Shown in pieces: positions 46,300-57,929 of a stretch of 64,000 nt of DNA. Each line of letters opens with the position of its first letter. Position 1 is the first letter of the stretch. Below the pieces are notes generated by a model. That model saw nothing but the letters and a program-made list of their open reading frames with translations. It ran no database searches and was not told where the DNA came from. The position numbers and the translations under genes were made by a program. This DNA is from Himantopus leucocephalus (Eukaryota > Chordata > Aves > Charadriiformes > Recurvirostridae): the NCBI GenBank assembly GCA_003993805.1, contig RSEF01000004.1, forward strand, positions 79,154,937 through 79,218,936, in the 5' to 3' direction.

Positions 46300-48755
46300 T
46301 CAAGAAAAGAACTTGTGTGATAAGCATAAAAGGTATAGATTTTTATTTTAAAAAGGGGACTGCTCCTATGAATGAGGTGCTTAAATTTTTGTTTTATTCT
46401 TTTTCTTAATCTCTGCTACAAAATAAGATTGTTTACTTTGCAGGATTGCCTTTTGATGTGATTCTGAGCAACAAGAATTTCTTCTTGGAAAAAAAATATG
46501 ATAAACTAAGAATGAACATTACTTTGCAAAAACCCGATCCACTGAATATTTGAGCCTTTCAGATGGGAGCTTTTCCCAGGTGAAAACTGGTAATTTGTTC
46601 TTAGGAGAACAAACAAATAACGAAAATGCTTTCAGTGCTGGAATTACTGTATTACTACTCCGGAGTAGACTATGTAACACACTAAAAACAGAGAGCAGAT
46701 TAATTCCCAAGAGTAAAACAACCTTTTACTGTAAAACACTTTCACTGCAAGCCATGGAGTAAAGTTCTAGCATGCCCTCTATCTTTTTTTTTACATTCCT
46801 GAATATTTTAGTGTCATTACCAAAGCTGAAATTTTAATTTTTTGTACTTTGTCTCACCTTGTAAGAGAAGGCAAAAGGCAATTTTTCCACTACACTGAAT
46901 TTTAGGCCTTGGAAGAGATTTCATACAAACTAGCTTGTTTTGCATGGCTGGAATACAAAGTGTAGTGAGCAAACATCATTTAGCCTTCATGAAAAAAAAT
47001 ACCTTATTTGAGTAGCAGCTAAGGAAAGCCCTACTTAATTTTTCAAAATTGTCATTGCTTTCATCTGAGTGGCAGTGAAAACAAGAGAGGGGAAAAAATA
47101 ATAAAAGAATCTGATCTGTATTCTCACTGTGGAAAAATGCTTTTCTGCAAATGTAATATCAACTATGTCCAGCAGTAGTCCTATTGATTTAATGGGTCAA
47201 AGTGTCTAATAATACTTTATTACACTGAAAGTGGAGTGTAGGAATGTGACCTGGGTGATCCAGTGGTAAAGCAGAGGACTTAATTATTTCTATTTTCTTG
47301 TCAGCGCAGTAATTCTACACTGCACATTTGTGAATACGTGGGAGGAAGAGTGCATGCATTTGTACATGTGTGGGAGAGAATGAAGGAAAAGTAATCAGGT
47401 GGAGCCTCCCCACACACAGTCAGGAAGCACAACATCATGTTACATCTTATTAAATTGCTTCCTTTAGAAAACCATTGTGAAAATTTTAAGATAGCTTACT
47501 TTGGAAGGGCGCGGTAATAAGCAAATTTCAAACTACAGACGTAGTTTGGATATATGCCAACTACAATATCTGATGGTAATCAAAAAACTTCTGATTCAAA
47601 ACATGTGAGAATGTACTTGGTGATTTTTCTTTCAATCCAGATCAGATACTGCAAAAAGACTCTCATTTCAGCACTTCTGCTTACTTTTCTCCTTGAAATC
47701 TATAAAATGATACAGAAAACACTTTGAAATCTGCAGAAAGACTGAGTTTGGTGTAAGAGAGGGATGAAGGCTGGCTTAGGTAATGTTCATACATAAATCA
47801 TAAGCCAAATTTTCTACTGATAAAAGTTATTTTTTATTTATAGCAACTGAAAATGTGTCTGTATAGTTTTTTCTCTTAGATGGTCTCCTTTTTCAGGTGT
47901 CAGTTATCTTACATAGCTGTGGAAAGCCCACCATTTCATTTCAATGAGAAATCTTCTTCTCAAGGACTGGACAATGATTATCAAGGACTATTTTACAGCA
48001 AATCAAAAAGATTAAAATTCTGGTTGCCTTTGGTTTGGTTTGAGCTGATGCAGATAATGTGAGAGCACTTCAATGTGAAAAACTAGTTTTAGAGAACAAT
48101 AGACTTTTGAACATCTTAAAAAAGGAGATGACCTGGATTCAAATAATTTTAGGCAGTCAGAGGATTATTTGAACTCTCTGGTATTGCCATTTATGCATTA
48201 AGAATCAAGTTAAAAACATCTCATGTGACAGGTGGGTGTATCAAGGCCTGATGAAACTGCAACTATGGGACAACAGTCCTGAAAACTGGATTTTTAACTG
48301 GTGAGAGATGTTTTATGGTGAAATGAGAAACTATTCTTAGGCTGCTGATGGTACCAATGTACAAGTACTTCTATACATTAATTTTATATAAAAAGGATTG
48401 GGGATATAAAAAAATAATCTTGGTTTTGCTCATTAAATCACTTACATTTCTTCAGACTGTTAGATATTGTCAGTCTTCCTTTGTGCCACAGAGAAGCTGT
48501 GTGAATGGAGGCACATCTCGTCCAGATCACATTGTCCAAGTATACCTTCCTCTAGGAGAAAATATAGGGCTCAGCGAGACACAAGTGTTTCTCTGCCTGG
48601 GTCTGTTTTGAAGTTATAATGGGAGTTCTGGAGTGATCCAAAGAGACAGAAGGCCTTTTCCAGACTTTCTGTTGGAAATAATTTCTGCAGTATTTCTTAT
48701 GAAGGAAACAGGCCTTGTCTATGTTTTGTAGCACAAAAAAATCAAATGACAGTAA
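46300..48755. other. Unique non-coding DNA
   Basis: No gene recognised. A perfect 8-bp stem, CAAACTAC/GTAGTTTG with a 4-base loop, is at 47529-47548. GATCCAGTGGTAAAGCAG near 47,260 faintly resembles a tRNA or SINE start but has no continuation. Confidence 0.55.
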
Positions 48756-48764
48756 GAAAATCTC

Positions 48765-48850
48765 TGACTCCCTAGCATTGATTCCTGCTCTGGTAAGTTG
48801 ACGGTTACAAGGCCCACGAATGATTTCAGCTGTGAAATGGGGAACAAGTG
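48765..48850 (+). mobile_element. Possible MIR remnant
   Basis: GATTCCTGCTCTGG, a diverged TTACAAGGCC-AATGATTTCAG stretch and GCTGTGAAATGGGGAACA follow the MIR order of a box B-like end, the GACCTTGGGCAAGTCA core and CATCTGTAAAATGGGGATAA. The core is shortened. Evidence is modest, and chance similarity is possible. Confidence 0.35.
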
Positions 48851-48859
48851 AAAAACAGT

Positions 48860-49435
48860 GTCACTTGATAGTGATGATTAAGAACTGGACCTGTTTTCAT
48901 CCATTTCACATCCTTGGAATAAAAGTGTTAGTTGAAAGCAAAGCTAAGTCATTGGGGCCTTGGCCCATCCTGATTCCAGCTGAGTTGCACTACTCTTCTC
49001 TTGGAACAATTTGTAAAGGATGTTGCAATATGCAGAAGGTCTCAGGCGTGCAATAGATCCACAGCTTCTATGAAAACGGAAGGGAGAAACCCGAACAAAA
49101 TGATTTGGGCCTTACTCTCACCATGGACAATGAAAAAGAGTGGGGTAAGGAAGACTTTTAGCAACTGTAAGTGTATGTGTGTGAGGTGCTTGATCCTGAG
49201 CAGAACTGTGAAGTCTTAGACAATGAAATACTGCATAAAGAATCATCTGTCTAAGAAACAGTCTCCTTATCAGAGAGATGAATTAATTTACTACTGATAA
49301 AAACGACATATCAATCTAAAAAGATACCTGTCAAAACTATCTCTCTGTTCAGTTCCTTATCTGGAATATGTGCCATAACCCTATAGATAAAAAGAAAGAC
49401 ATAAGAGAATAGTTGGAAATTAGCCTGATTTGTAC
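48860..49435. other. Unique non-coding DNA
   Basis: Nothing recognised. Two short plus-strand frames overlap between 48,820 and 49,219 but show no family resemblance. Confidence 0.55.
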
Positions 49436-49439
49436 CCAC

Positions 49440-49770
49440 ATGCTTTCATTTGCGTCCGCTGCTATCAAGTGATTGACAGCATAACATAAATCAAGATTTT
49501 TTTTTATTTATTAATATAATATGAACTGCAAAAAGATTAAAGTCTCATTTACATAACCTGAGATGAAAGGAGGTGAAATATTATAATTATCTTTTCAAGC
49601 TAAATTTGCACTGCCATTTAAAATTAACCTATGCAAATGACAGGTTAAACCCCAGGAAAGCTCCAGCTTTGTTTGAAAAAAATACAATCAATTTCCAATC
49701 ATGAGTGTGTTTTTATGCTAGCCATTCAATTAGTCACTTGGATCCATAAATATATGCCAATATCATGAAA
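49440..49770. promoter_or_regulatory. Candidate enhancer: PBX-MEIS and octamer-TGACAG sites
   Basis: TGATTGACAG at 49470-49479 is exactly the composite PBX-MEIS decamer. At 49631-49644, ATGCAAATGACAGG fuses a perfect POU octamer (49631-49638) to an overlapping MEIS/TGIF core, TGACAG (49638-49643). Between and around them lie AT-rich homeodomain-type words (TTATTAATATAAT, AATTAACC, CCATTCAATTAGTC). Known PBX-MEIS and POU partner sites occur in Hox-dependent and neural enhancers. No repeat or coding frame explains the block. Conservation was not tested, so the enhancer role is inferred. Confidence 0.35.
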
Positions 49771-49774
49771 GTTA

Positions 49775-52700
49775 TTTATATTTTGCCTTGTTTTGTTCTT
49801 GGCTTTTAGCACCCAAGGGATACTCAGGTTGTGAAGTCTTCATCCTTATTTGTATTGAGTAGCACTCTAAATATTACAAGGATTATCTATACAGTAATGT
49901 GACCTATTGCTTAGCCTGAGTGAGGATAGTTAAGCAGAAATAAGTTCTCAAGGAAGCTGAGAATCTATATTTTTTACAGTTCATAAGTGTATGTGATGAC
50001 TTTGGTAAGATTTGCTTGAGAAAGAAGACATTTTTTTAAAGGTTCCCGCTTCTGTTTTGAATCAGAGAAGAAAGGAGGGATATATGTGTGTATATATATA
50101 ATTTCTTTTTTTTTCAACGGAACTGCAGGTTCAAGAACATATCAACTAAGGACCTCCATTACACCTTGGTTTATACATAGTCCGAAAGTATTTTCAAAAA
50201 AAGAGACCCTACATTCCTGTGTAATTCCTCCCTGGTGTGGGAGGAATTTGAATACAGCGGCAGACACAGACAGCTGCCCTTAGTAAACTGACGTGTCAGA
50301 TCAGGTGGATCCAAGAAAATTTAATACGTTACATGAATGATGAACTTGGCCTTAGTCATGTGCTCTTAAGGCAGACATTTCACACTTGGCAGTTGGTGGC
50401 CTCCTTAATCACAGCCAGCCTCAATTTTTTATTAATGGCAAATAAAGAGATGGAAATTTTAGTGAATGTAGACCAATACCTTTATCAGTGCAGTTGGGCT
50501 TCATGGGAAGGCGGACTGGACTGATTTGGAAGCTCATTTGTATGTATGAGGGAGCGCTGTGCCTGAGACTTCTGGGACAGCAAATGGTTTTCACTGCTGC
50601 TGCAGAGAAAATAACCCTACAGGGGTTCTTGTCTGTCCTACTGGTAGTGTCTGTAGAAATTAAGTCAGAGCCGGAGACATTATTGTGAAGTGAAACCCCC
50701 CAAATTTCCCAGTCAATAACTGTTCATTTTTCAAAATTTGAGGTGGGTGGAATTTGAAAGTTGTGTAAACAGTTGTTTTTGTTTTGGCAGCCAATCCAAA
50801 ACAAGTATTTCTACAGGCAACGGAGCACGGGAGGCCTGGTTTATGATGGGTTTGTGTCTTATGTCTCCTACGACACCCCTCCATCCCACCGAACCTCAAA
50901 CTCAGCACTGAGATATTTCTAGATCTCTTCTGTGTTCCTGAAGACCATCCTCCATACTGTTGTCAGTCCCCCTGAATCTCAACATGCTTTCTGGTTTACT
51001 CACTGGGTGGGAGACAGCGTACAAGCTGTGGCTGGTCTAGAGCACAACACATGCAAATTGACCAGATAGTAAATGTGTGTTGACCAGCCCAGCAGTGGCT
51101 GTCCAATACTGATGTCTCTGCCTTTTCTTCAGTGGGAGTACTAATATGGTCTCTACCATCTTGTGACACACCAATTTTCACAAAACTCACGTAGCAGCTT
51201 TGAACTCTGACTGTCAAATTTGATAGAAATTAGTCAATGAGAGAGAGGAATGTCTGACACCCTGAGCAGTCATGTCAGATGTTTCCTTGCCAAATCATAC
51301 TATAAAATTAAGGGGAGGGGAAGAGAAACAGAAAGGCAGAGAATTATTCAAATAATAATGAATGGAATATTTCTTGCTGAAATGAAAGACTGAAACATTT
51401 AATTTAGTTTGACACAAAAGGTTCCATTCACCATGGAATAAAATATTTTGTTCTGAGGTGCTTGTGAGAAAGTAAAGAAAATGAAAGACTAGAGTCAAAA
51501 GCCGACAGAGGAAAATCCTTATCCTTGCAAAACAAGTGCTAAGAGCTATCCCTACATAGTGTTAGAGATCTGAATTGTATGCATTCTATATCTGGAAGGG
51601 GGATTAACTCCCTTTTTTCACCTTGTTTTGGCACTGCTCAACTATCCACACCTTTAAAGTATCTGAAATTTCTCTTCTTTTAGCTCCACTTTTATAAGAT
51701 GCTTTCATAGTCACTATGGATGCACATGAATATGCACGTCAGAGAGAGAAAGAGAGAAGATTTGTTTATAAACAAACTAAAACAGTGTGTGCAGATATGG
51801 GGAAGAAATAATATTTCTACCTACCAGAAATACTGTGTTTGACACCCAGGCTCTCCAGCCTGAATGAATATACATATAACTATGGGGAGAGAACTTGATT
51901 TGGCTTGGTGTGGAGGTTAAGGTATTGTTGGCCATCTGAGAATTTGTATCAGTTGCTGAGCACTTATGGACAAGCATTTATCATTTAGGACTACAAACAA
52001 CATAGTTCTTACTCTGATTATTTTTGACACTTGGCTATCAAAAGTTTCATTGCACTTCTGATCTTAAAACTTAGAAACAATCACCTGAGGTGTTATAGTA
52101 CTGAGGTGTCATACTGATTTGTTGGTACTTTTATATAAGGCATCTCAGGCCAGAGGTTACTGAGTTGCTGGTGGCGAGGTTTGAAGAGGTGGGAGGAATG
52201 CCCTTTGAATTTCTGCTTTAGCAGCCCTGGAACGCTGAAATGCTCCACCCTAACTCCAGGTCTTGGGAGGGTCAGGTGAAACTAGCTTTCCTTAAGAAGC
52301 TAAAAGATAAAGATGAAAAGATTTAGTGGCTTGTATAGTTCATTTGCCCATGGGAAGGGGCAAAGAAAGGGCAACTGCAGGTGTTAGTCTGAAACTCCCA
52401 GCTGGCCACCATAGAGAATAAGGGAATAATTGTTTCTCCATACCATTACCCAGCAAGAAGGGAGGTTTCCTTAGAAGTTTTTACTAAAGGGAGTCTTTGG
52501 CACATCACATTAAAGAATATCCTGCTGAAAGTGGAGTTTATGTGTAATAGCATCAATAAGAGCTTTACTGTCATTTATTTGAGGACTTCTGTGATATGCG
52601 GCCACTTTTACTGTTTTCCTCTAGAAGGACAAATGAGTCCACACCAAAAATGTGTATCTGAATATTTCTTTTCCTAGGATATGTTCTGTTCTGAACCCAA

Positions 52701-55395
52701 TCTGTTTTTCTCTCCCTTTAAAAGATGAATTCAGTCACTGCTTGAACTGTGATGCTTTCAAAGTCTGAGTTCCATATCTTCTTATCACTGATCTCTGATT
52801 GGTTTGATGAAATGATCTTATGATGCTTTTGTGTCATGTCTTTTATCTATTTTTTTCCTTGTTTAATGATTGTTATGTTTAAGAACTTTTGGTGATACAA
52901 GACTTTATAAGATGGCAAATCCAAAAGCCCTTCTATCCTAGATAACCTGGAACTCAAAAGTCTAAGTTTTGAATGCTTAAGTCTGCCAGAATGCTACATT
53001 TTTCAGTCAACAGTCTCACTCTGTGTACCCATGACCACAATGCAGTGGCATCCAAGGTGTCCGAATGACCGCTGAATGTGTTATGTCGTATAGCCTAAGA
53101 ATAACAGGTTGTATAATGTTGTGCTCTGATGAAGTTAATATCTTCTGCTGATAATTAAATCTGTGCTTGCCATTGATTTTTAGAAAGATTATGAAAAGGC
53201 AAGGTGCACCTTGCTTGTAAGAGGTATTTATGTTTTCTGAGTGTTTCACTAATGTGTCTGTTGCTTCCAGATTACGAGTGTCTTGCATTTAGCCAGACTG
53301 GCTAGAGCAAGTGAAACAAATATGGACATACTCAAATTTAGTGTGCGTATAGCCATCAACCCAATTATATGACATATTTCTCAGTTTTTGAAAATTTAAC
53401 TGTTCTTCAGAAAATTATATTAATCAAGAATCAAGCCCTCTAGGAGCTGTTAGAGGCATACCAAAATGCAAAGTTACTGATCTGGATTGTACATTCATGC
53501 TGTGTCTTCATCTTTCTTTTTACATCTTTTCTAATGAGTAAAAAGATCTATTCTCCAACAACATGCACAGAGCAGCTGATGCCTAAGTGCTATTGTTGCA
53601 GACTCCTTGCAAGCTTTGAGCTATCTGCACCATTTACATGTGAGTTTGAGCTTTGGGAGGGAATAGACTTTTTTCTCCAAAGAAATTAGAAAGACTGGAG
53701 AAAACTGGAATACTTAGTGTCTGTCCTCATCATCTCTTACTAGCCCTTTGGGAAATGCTTTCCTTAGAGAGTAATGTCAGCAGACTCCATTATTCCTTTA
53801 CAGTGTGCTTGTAAAGGACCGAACTTTGTACAAATAATCAGAGTAAGGAAAAATGATCCTTACCAGCAGATGCTGCAGTAAATATAACAAGTGCAAAAAT
53901 TTTTCCCAAAGTGGGAGAGTTCGCTTGTCAGCATTCTGTGAGCTTTCTGCATTGCCAAATTTCGTTTATGTTGAATCAGTTGTAAAGGGTAATGAGTGAA
54001 ACCACTGAAGAACTGACCGACTGGCATGGTGGTTTAACCACAATTTTATTTCATAATAGGTTGAAACACAATTTTTAATTTTATTAAAAAAGATAGCGAT
54101 ATTCCTCATTAATACTTAAGCATCAAAATTACTTACAAACAGCATAGAATTTTCCTTTCCATAGTGACTTTTTTGCTTAGGGTTAATTTCTGAAGGGGTC
54201 TGCATTTTATTCTGTCTGTAGTCTGAAAAATTTAAATTCTGAATGTATCTACAAGAATGATCATAGACCATCAGCAGCAAAGGAGGAATACGTTCTCTGG
54301 GTTATCACTTTAACACTGTGTACACAATATGTCAGTCTGAAACTTTCAGATTAATTACTAGTCCTGGCAATGCTGTATGTGTTTTGTTGCCCTTCAAGCT
54401 TGCAATTAATATTCAGACAGTTGTGAAGGGAGGATAATTTGGTGATTTTCAGTTTATTCTTCCAGGGAATAAACAAGAGAAGAGAATACATATTTCTCTT
54501 TTATTGCAGCTCAGAATCAGTTGATAAAATTTTGTCTGCAACTGTACACAATCAATGTCAGTTAGAGTACAACTTTATTAAAGTTTTTTTGAATTTACAT
54601 AACTTTCAGCGCCATTACATGTATAATTTATCATGACGATGCAGTATCGTTGTAGGGTATTTATAAGCTTTGTGCAGTGGGGCAGAATTTCAAACTTGGT
54701 CCTTCATTAAATTTTAATTCAATAACTTAGCTAAACTAGGTGAGCACTGATAGCGAGAACACCAAGAGCTTTACCAGTCCTTTAAATGAAAATGCTGTCT
54801 GTGTTCAGTGCCTCTGCAACCCTGCGGGACAAAGTTTAATGTGCTTATGAAAATGTGTTTACCTTCAGTATGTTCACTAAGCTTTTCTTCCAAAAGTATT
54901 TACCAGCCTATGGTATGATGTTACATCCAAATGGGTGCAGATTTGAAGTATTTTGTTAAAAATCATTCAAAAAAATCATGGGAATTTTGCTTGGAAAGGG
55001 AATGGATGAGGAAAACCTGAAGTTTTTCTGCATTTCCCATTTTTTTCAGTTCTTATCACTTTGCTATCCAAGATCTGATTAAGTGGAAAATAATTTCCAC
55101 TACTTCTAATCAAATAATGACAAATAAAATTAATTCAGGAGTTAAGCATGGTTGTGAAAATGACTTCAGTTCCTGAGAATAAAGCCTGGTGGAGTGGGGC
55201 AATAACTGAAAATCTGTCAGTGATTTTTCTAAGATTAAAAAAAAAGAGGAAAAACAAAGTTAAAATCCTGATCCTGCAGTAAAATCCTTTGTGTAGGTTT
55301 CTGTACTGCTGTTGAACCCCAATAGTGACATTGTGGCATTTGTTTCAGGACTTGAGACGCCCATTTCATCTACTGAATTAGTGGTTGACTATTTT
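49775..55395. other. Unique non-coding DNA with isolated hairpins
   Basis: No gene recognised. A short TG/TA microsatellite lies near 50,081-50,100. A perfect 10-bp hairpin is at 50223-50248, and a bulged hairpin with 8-bp and 5-bp stems is at 55077-55111. None resembles a known RNA gene. Confidence 0.6.
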
Positions 55396-55400
55396 TTTTT

Positions 55401-55467
55401 CTCCCATTGGTGAAAATGGGAGGGTCACCATCCCTGAGGAGGGTTGATCCACCTTAGTTGGTGGATC
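55401..55467. repeat. Two adjacent perfect 8-bp stem-loops
   Basis: CTCCCATT/AATGGGAG with a 6-base loop occupies 55401-55422. GATCCACC/GGTGGATC with a 6-base loop occupies 55446-55467. Both have the same stem and loop length and are 23 bases apart. The function is unknown; they might be part of a decayed transposon that continues toward the LTR-like piece at 55578. Confidence 0.6.
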
Positions 55468-55577
55468 CCTGTCTGACAAAAAGCAGTTTGCAACTCTCAT
55501 CTGTATTTTGTTGCACAGCTGCTGGTTGTCTCAATTGGCATACTCTGAGAGAGAAGCTATGAGCTAGTGCAACACTT

Positions 55578-55680
55578 TGTCCTGGTTTGAGGTAAAACAG
55601 GACCAGTTTTGTTCAGTAACTTTGCTTCTTATCTGGGCCGCTTCTAACTACTGAAATTAACAGCTTAAACCATGACACAC
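55578..55680 (+). mobile_element. Possible avian ERV LTR fragment
   Basis: It begins TGTCCTGGTTTGAGG, resembling the TGTCCTGGTTT start of common avian endogenous retrovirus LTRs. The first 25 bases fold back (GTCCTG at 55579-55584 with CAGGAC at 55598-55603). A CCATGACACA-like segment near 55,671-55,680 could be the end, but I cannot fix the boundary or find a target duplication. No retroviral gene is present, so at most this is a solitary, decayed LTR piece. Confidence 0.35.
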
Positions 55681-56407
55681 TTCCAACAAAAGTGCCAGAT
55701 GCTGAGTTTAATAAGAATCATTCCAGTGATACTGGACACTCAGCTCTGCAAGTGATACCAAAGGAGGGCTTGGTAAGACTGGGAATTCAACCCTTACTTT
55801 CTTTAGCTGGACATCCAAAAACATTGCTGGCTGTTTGAAAATTTGTGCTAATTCTTTCCACAAATATTCTGACTCCTAAAATTATACTTTCTGTATTTTT
55901 TTACAACCAGGGATGCTTTAGGGGGTTGGGGTTTGTTTTCTGTGTAGAAAAGATGATCTGTTTCCAATGGTGCCTCAATATCAGTGAAGATAAAAGGTTC
56001 ATTATTGACATACACATAATTGGAAATGCAGGGAATAAGAGATAAATAACAGATCTTACACCGATTGAAATTAAAAAAGTCAATTTCTATTGATTTTGGT
56101 GTGTCCTAGACAAAGCCTCAAGTGAATGAAACATATATTCCATTCTGTTTCGGTCCTACTTGGTCTTGGTCACTGAAAGTACTCTTTCTGGCTTCAGTAG
56201 CTGCCTTAATCTCCCAGAAATGTGGATATTCTCTAGCCTGTGACACGATTCTCATTTACTAATGTGCATAATTTCTCACATAAAATGCTCCAAGATTATG
56301 TAGAACATTAAATACAAGTAATGCTATTCTGAGAGTGAAAGAAAATGAAAAAAAATATAAATGCTTAAACCTCTCCCCTCTCCACCCCCAAACCTCCCTC
56401 TTCTATG

Positions 56408-56564
56408 CTAGAAATAGAAACTGTGATGAGAAGCGACATTGTGGCTTTGAGACTTTCTTTGGGCTGCAGACAAAAAAGAACAAAGTTAACCTTGTTATAT
56501 TTTTCCTTCCACAGCCTGAAGAAGGCCACATGGCTGAGATTTCACTTCTCATTTCTATTTCCAG
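56408..56564. repeat. 157-bp imperfect inverted repeat (long palindrome)
   Basis: The left arm (56408-56487) and right arm (56488-56564) are reverse complements with gaps, meeting with no spacer at a central GTTAAC (56485-56490). Matching blocks, read outward on the left arm and in reverse complement on the right, are AACAAaGTTAAC (11/12), GGCTG, TGTGGC, TGAGAAG and CTaGAAATAGAAA (12/13). As a result the two strands translate into similar peptides, both with LEIE, MRS, GC and LTL in order; this reflects the palindrome and does not indicate a gene. It could be a MITE-like DNA transposon, a hairpin RNA precursor or a structural element. I do not recognise the family. Confidence 0.65.
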
Positions 56565-56619
56565 GGTATATTTTCTCATCCTCTTCATAAAAGAATGGAT
56601 TTTATAGCTACGTGTTGAT

Positions 56620-56960
56620 CCAGCAGCTGGTTTGTTTTTTAAATGAAAACATTATCTGTTTATTATTCAGATACCAATTTTAAGCAGTTTTGCTCAGCAT
56701 ATTTGAATTCAAAATCCTATTAAAGACGCAATATTCCTCTGCTACTTTGTCCCCCACTGCGCTGACATTGAGTTTCTCCATTTTAAATAGAAATATAATA
56801 TTGTGTATCTGTTCGGGGTGATGTAATTTCCAACATTGAATTACCAGTCATTGGACGGGCTGTTCACCTTCCCGTCATGGAAATTTTGTATTTGTACACA
56901 TTTCCCTCCACATTTACAAAGTGCATTATTGGTCTGGCTGTCTTGCAATTGCTTTACAGC
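56620..56960. promoter_or_regulatory. Candidate conserved non-coding element
   Basis: AT-rich, repeat-free sequence with many ATTA-type and CCAAT/ATTGG-type words and a GTGATGTAAT motif, directly following the long palindrome. It resembles developmental conserved elements in texture. No coding frame is evident. The call is pattern-based only. Confidence 0.22.
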
Positions 56961-57394
56961 CACACTTTCTTTTTAAGTCTAGAAAACTTCTCCCTTTGCC
57001 TCCTACCATCTGATTGAAGTCATGAGAATTGCTGAGTTAAGATAAACACCCTCATTTTGTGGTAGAGAGGGGAGGGGGATGAGAAGCAAAATGTTAATTT
57101 GTTTTAAAGTGAAAAGTACTGACCCATGCACTGAAGATAAGCATATCTAATTTTAAATCTTCCATATCTATTGTAATGTCTAATTGCATAGTTAAATGAG
57201 CTGTAAAAGCAGAAATGCCGCTGTAACCTCTAAACAATTTTACACAGTTCTAGAACATTTGAGATAACAGAAGAAACCTTAAAGAAGCTTTTCTCCTCTA
57301 GTAATACTAGTACTTCAGAGGACAGAGTTTATTGAACAAGAGAGGCTTTCTGCTTGGACAGCACTTTCCCGTTACTCTGGACACACTTTAGATT

Positions 57395-57680
57395 TAAGGA
57401 GGCAATTGAATGCATCATGTGGGCTATGAACACTCTAAAAAGGTCCAAAGCCATTACGGGATGTGTCACTCAGTGCTCAGTTCTCATCTCGGATTGATGT
57501 AACGCTGGAATAACTTGATTGGCTTCAGTAACTTTATTCTAAATTAACATAATTGCTATCATAATTATTTAGCCTACAGAAGCATCTGGAGCCCCTAACT
57601 AGGTCAGGGCACAATTTCTCTAGGCTGTCTGCATTCCACATGCACATACACGGATTAATGTGTCAGAGAACTTTATATAT
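57395..57680. promoter_or_regulatory. Candidate conserved non-coding element
   Basis: Repeat-free block with TTGATTGG, AAATTAACATAATTG, ATAATTATTT and GGATTGATG words, dense in homeodomain and CCAAT-type sites. It ends just before a MIR copy. No frame looks coding. Conservation is unmeasured. Confidence 0.22.
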
Positions 57681-57744
57681 AGACTGTTTCTATCTGAATA
57701 CGTCGCTTGGGGCAAAATAAAACACCGAAGAGGTGAATCCACTA

Positions 57745-57928
57745 GTCTGAGTGCTAGCCTCTGTCGCTGACTTCACGCAAAGTCCCATAGACTTTCTGTG
57801 CCTCTCTTCTCTTTCTAGAAAATGCTGATGGTAGCATTTCTCTTGTTTTATGAGAATAAGAGCATTTAAGATTGTGAAGTGCTCAGGCACCATGGTAATG
57901 GGGATGTGTAAACGTCGTGGATAGACAA
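57745..57928 (+). mobile_element. MIR/CORE-SINE copy (best preserved in window)
   Basis: In order the plus strand shows CTCTGTCGCTGACTT (the TCTGCCACTGACTT segment), CTTTCTGTGCCTCTC (TCTCTGTGCCTCAG), TCTAGAAAATGCTGATGGTA (CTGTAAAATGGGGATAATA), GTTTTATGAGAATAAGAGCA (GTTGTGAGGATAAATACA), TTAAGATTGTGAAGTGCTCA (TAAAGATTGTGAGGCGCTCA) and CCATGGTAATGGGGATGTGT (CTATGGTGATGGGGGCCATA). That is nearly the full length of a sauropsid MIR-type SINE, including its 3' LINE-derived tail. An antisense 124-codon frame at 57690-58064 is explained by this element and is not a gene. Confidence 0.75.
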
Positions 57929-57929
57929 G

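Noticed and set aside
47255..47285. GATCCAGTGGTAAAGCAG resembling a tRNA or SINE box A
   Set aside because: No box B or MIR core follows; too short to call.
48430..48611. Frame with CVNGGT reminiscent of an EGF-like module
   Set aside because: The remaining cysteines are not at EGF spacing and there is no exon context.
50081..50100. TG/TA microsatellite
   Set aside because: Too short (about 20 bases) to be a notable repeat locus; mentioned only as a landmark.
56403..56590. Similar about 60-residue peptides on both strands
   Set aside because: The similarity is produced by the long inverted repeat and does not indicate paired genes.
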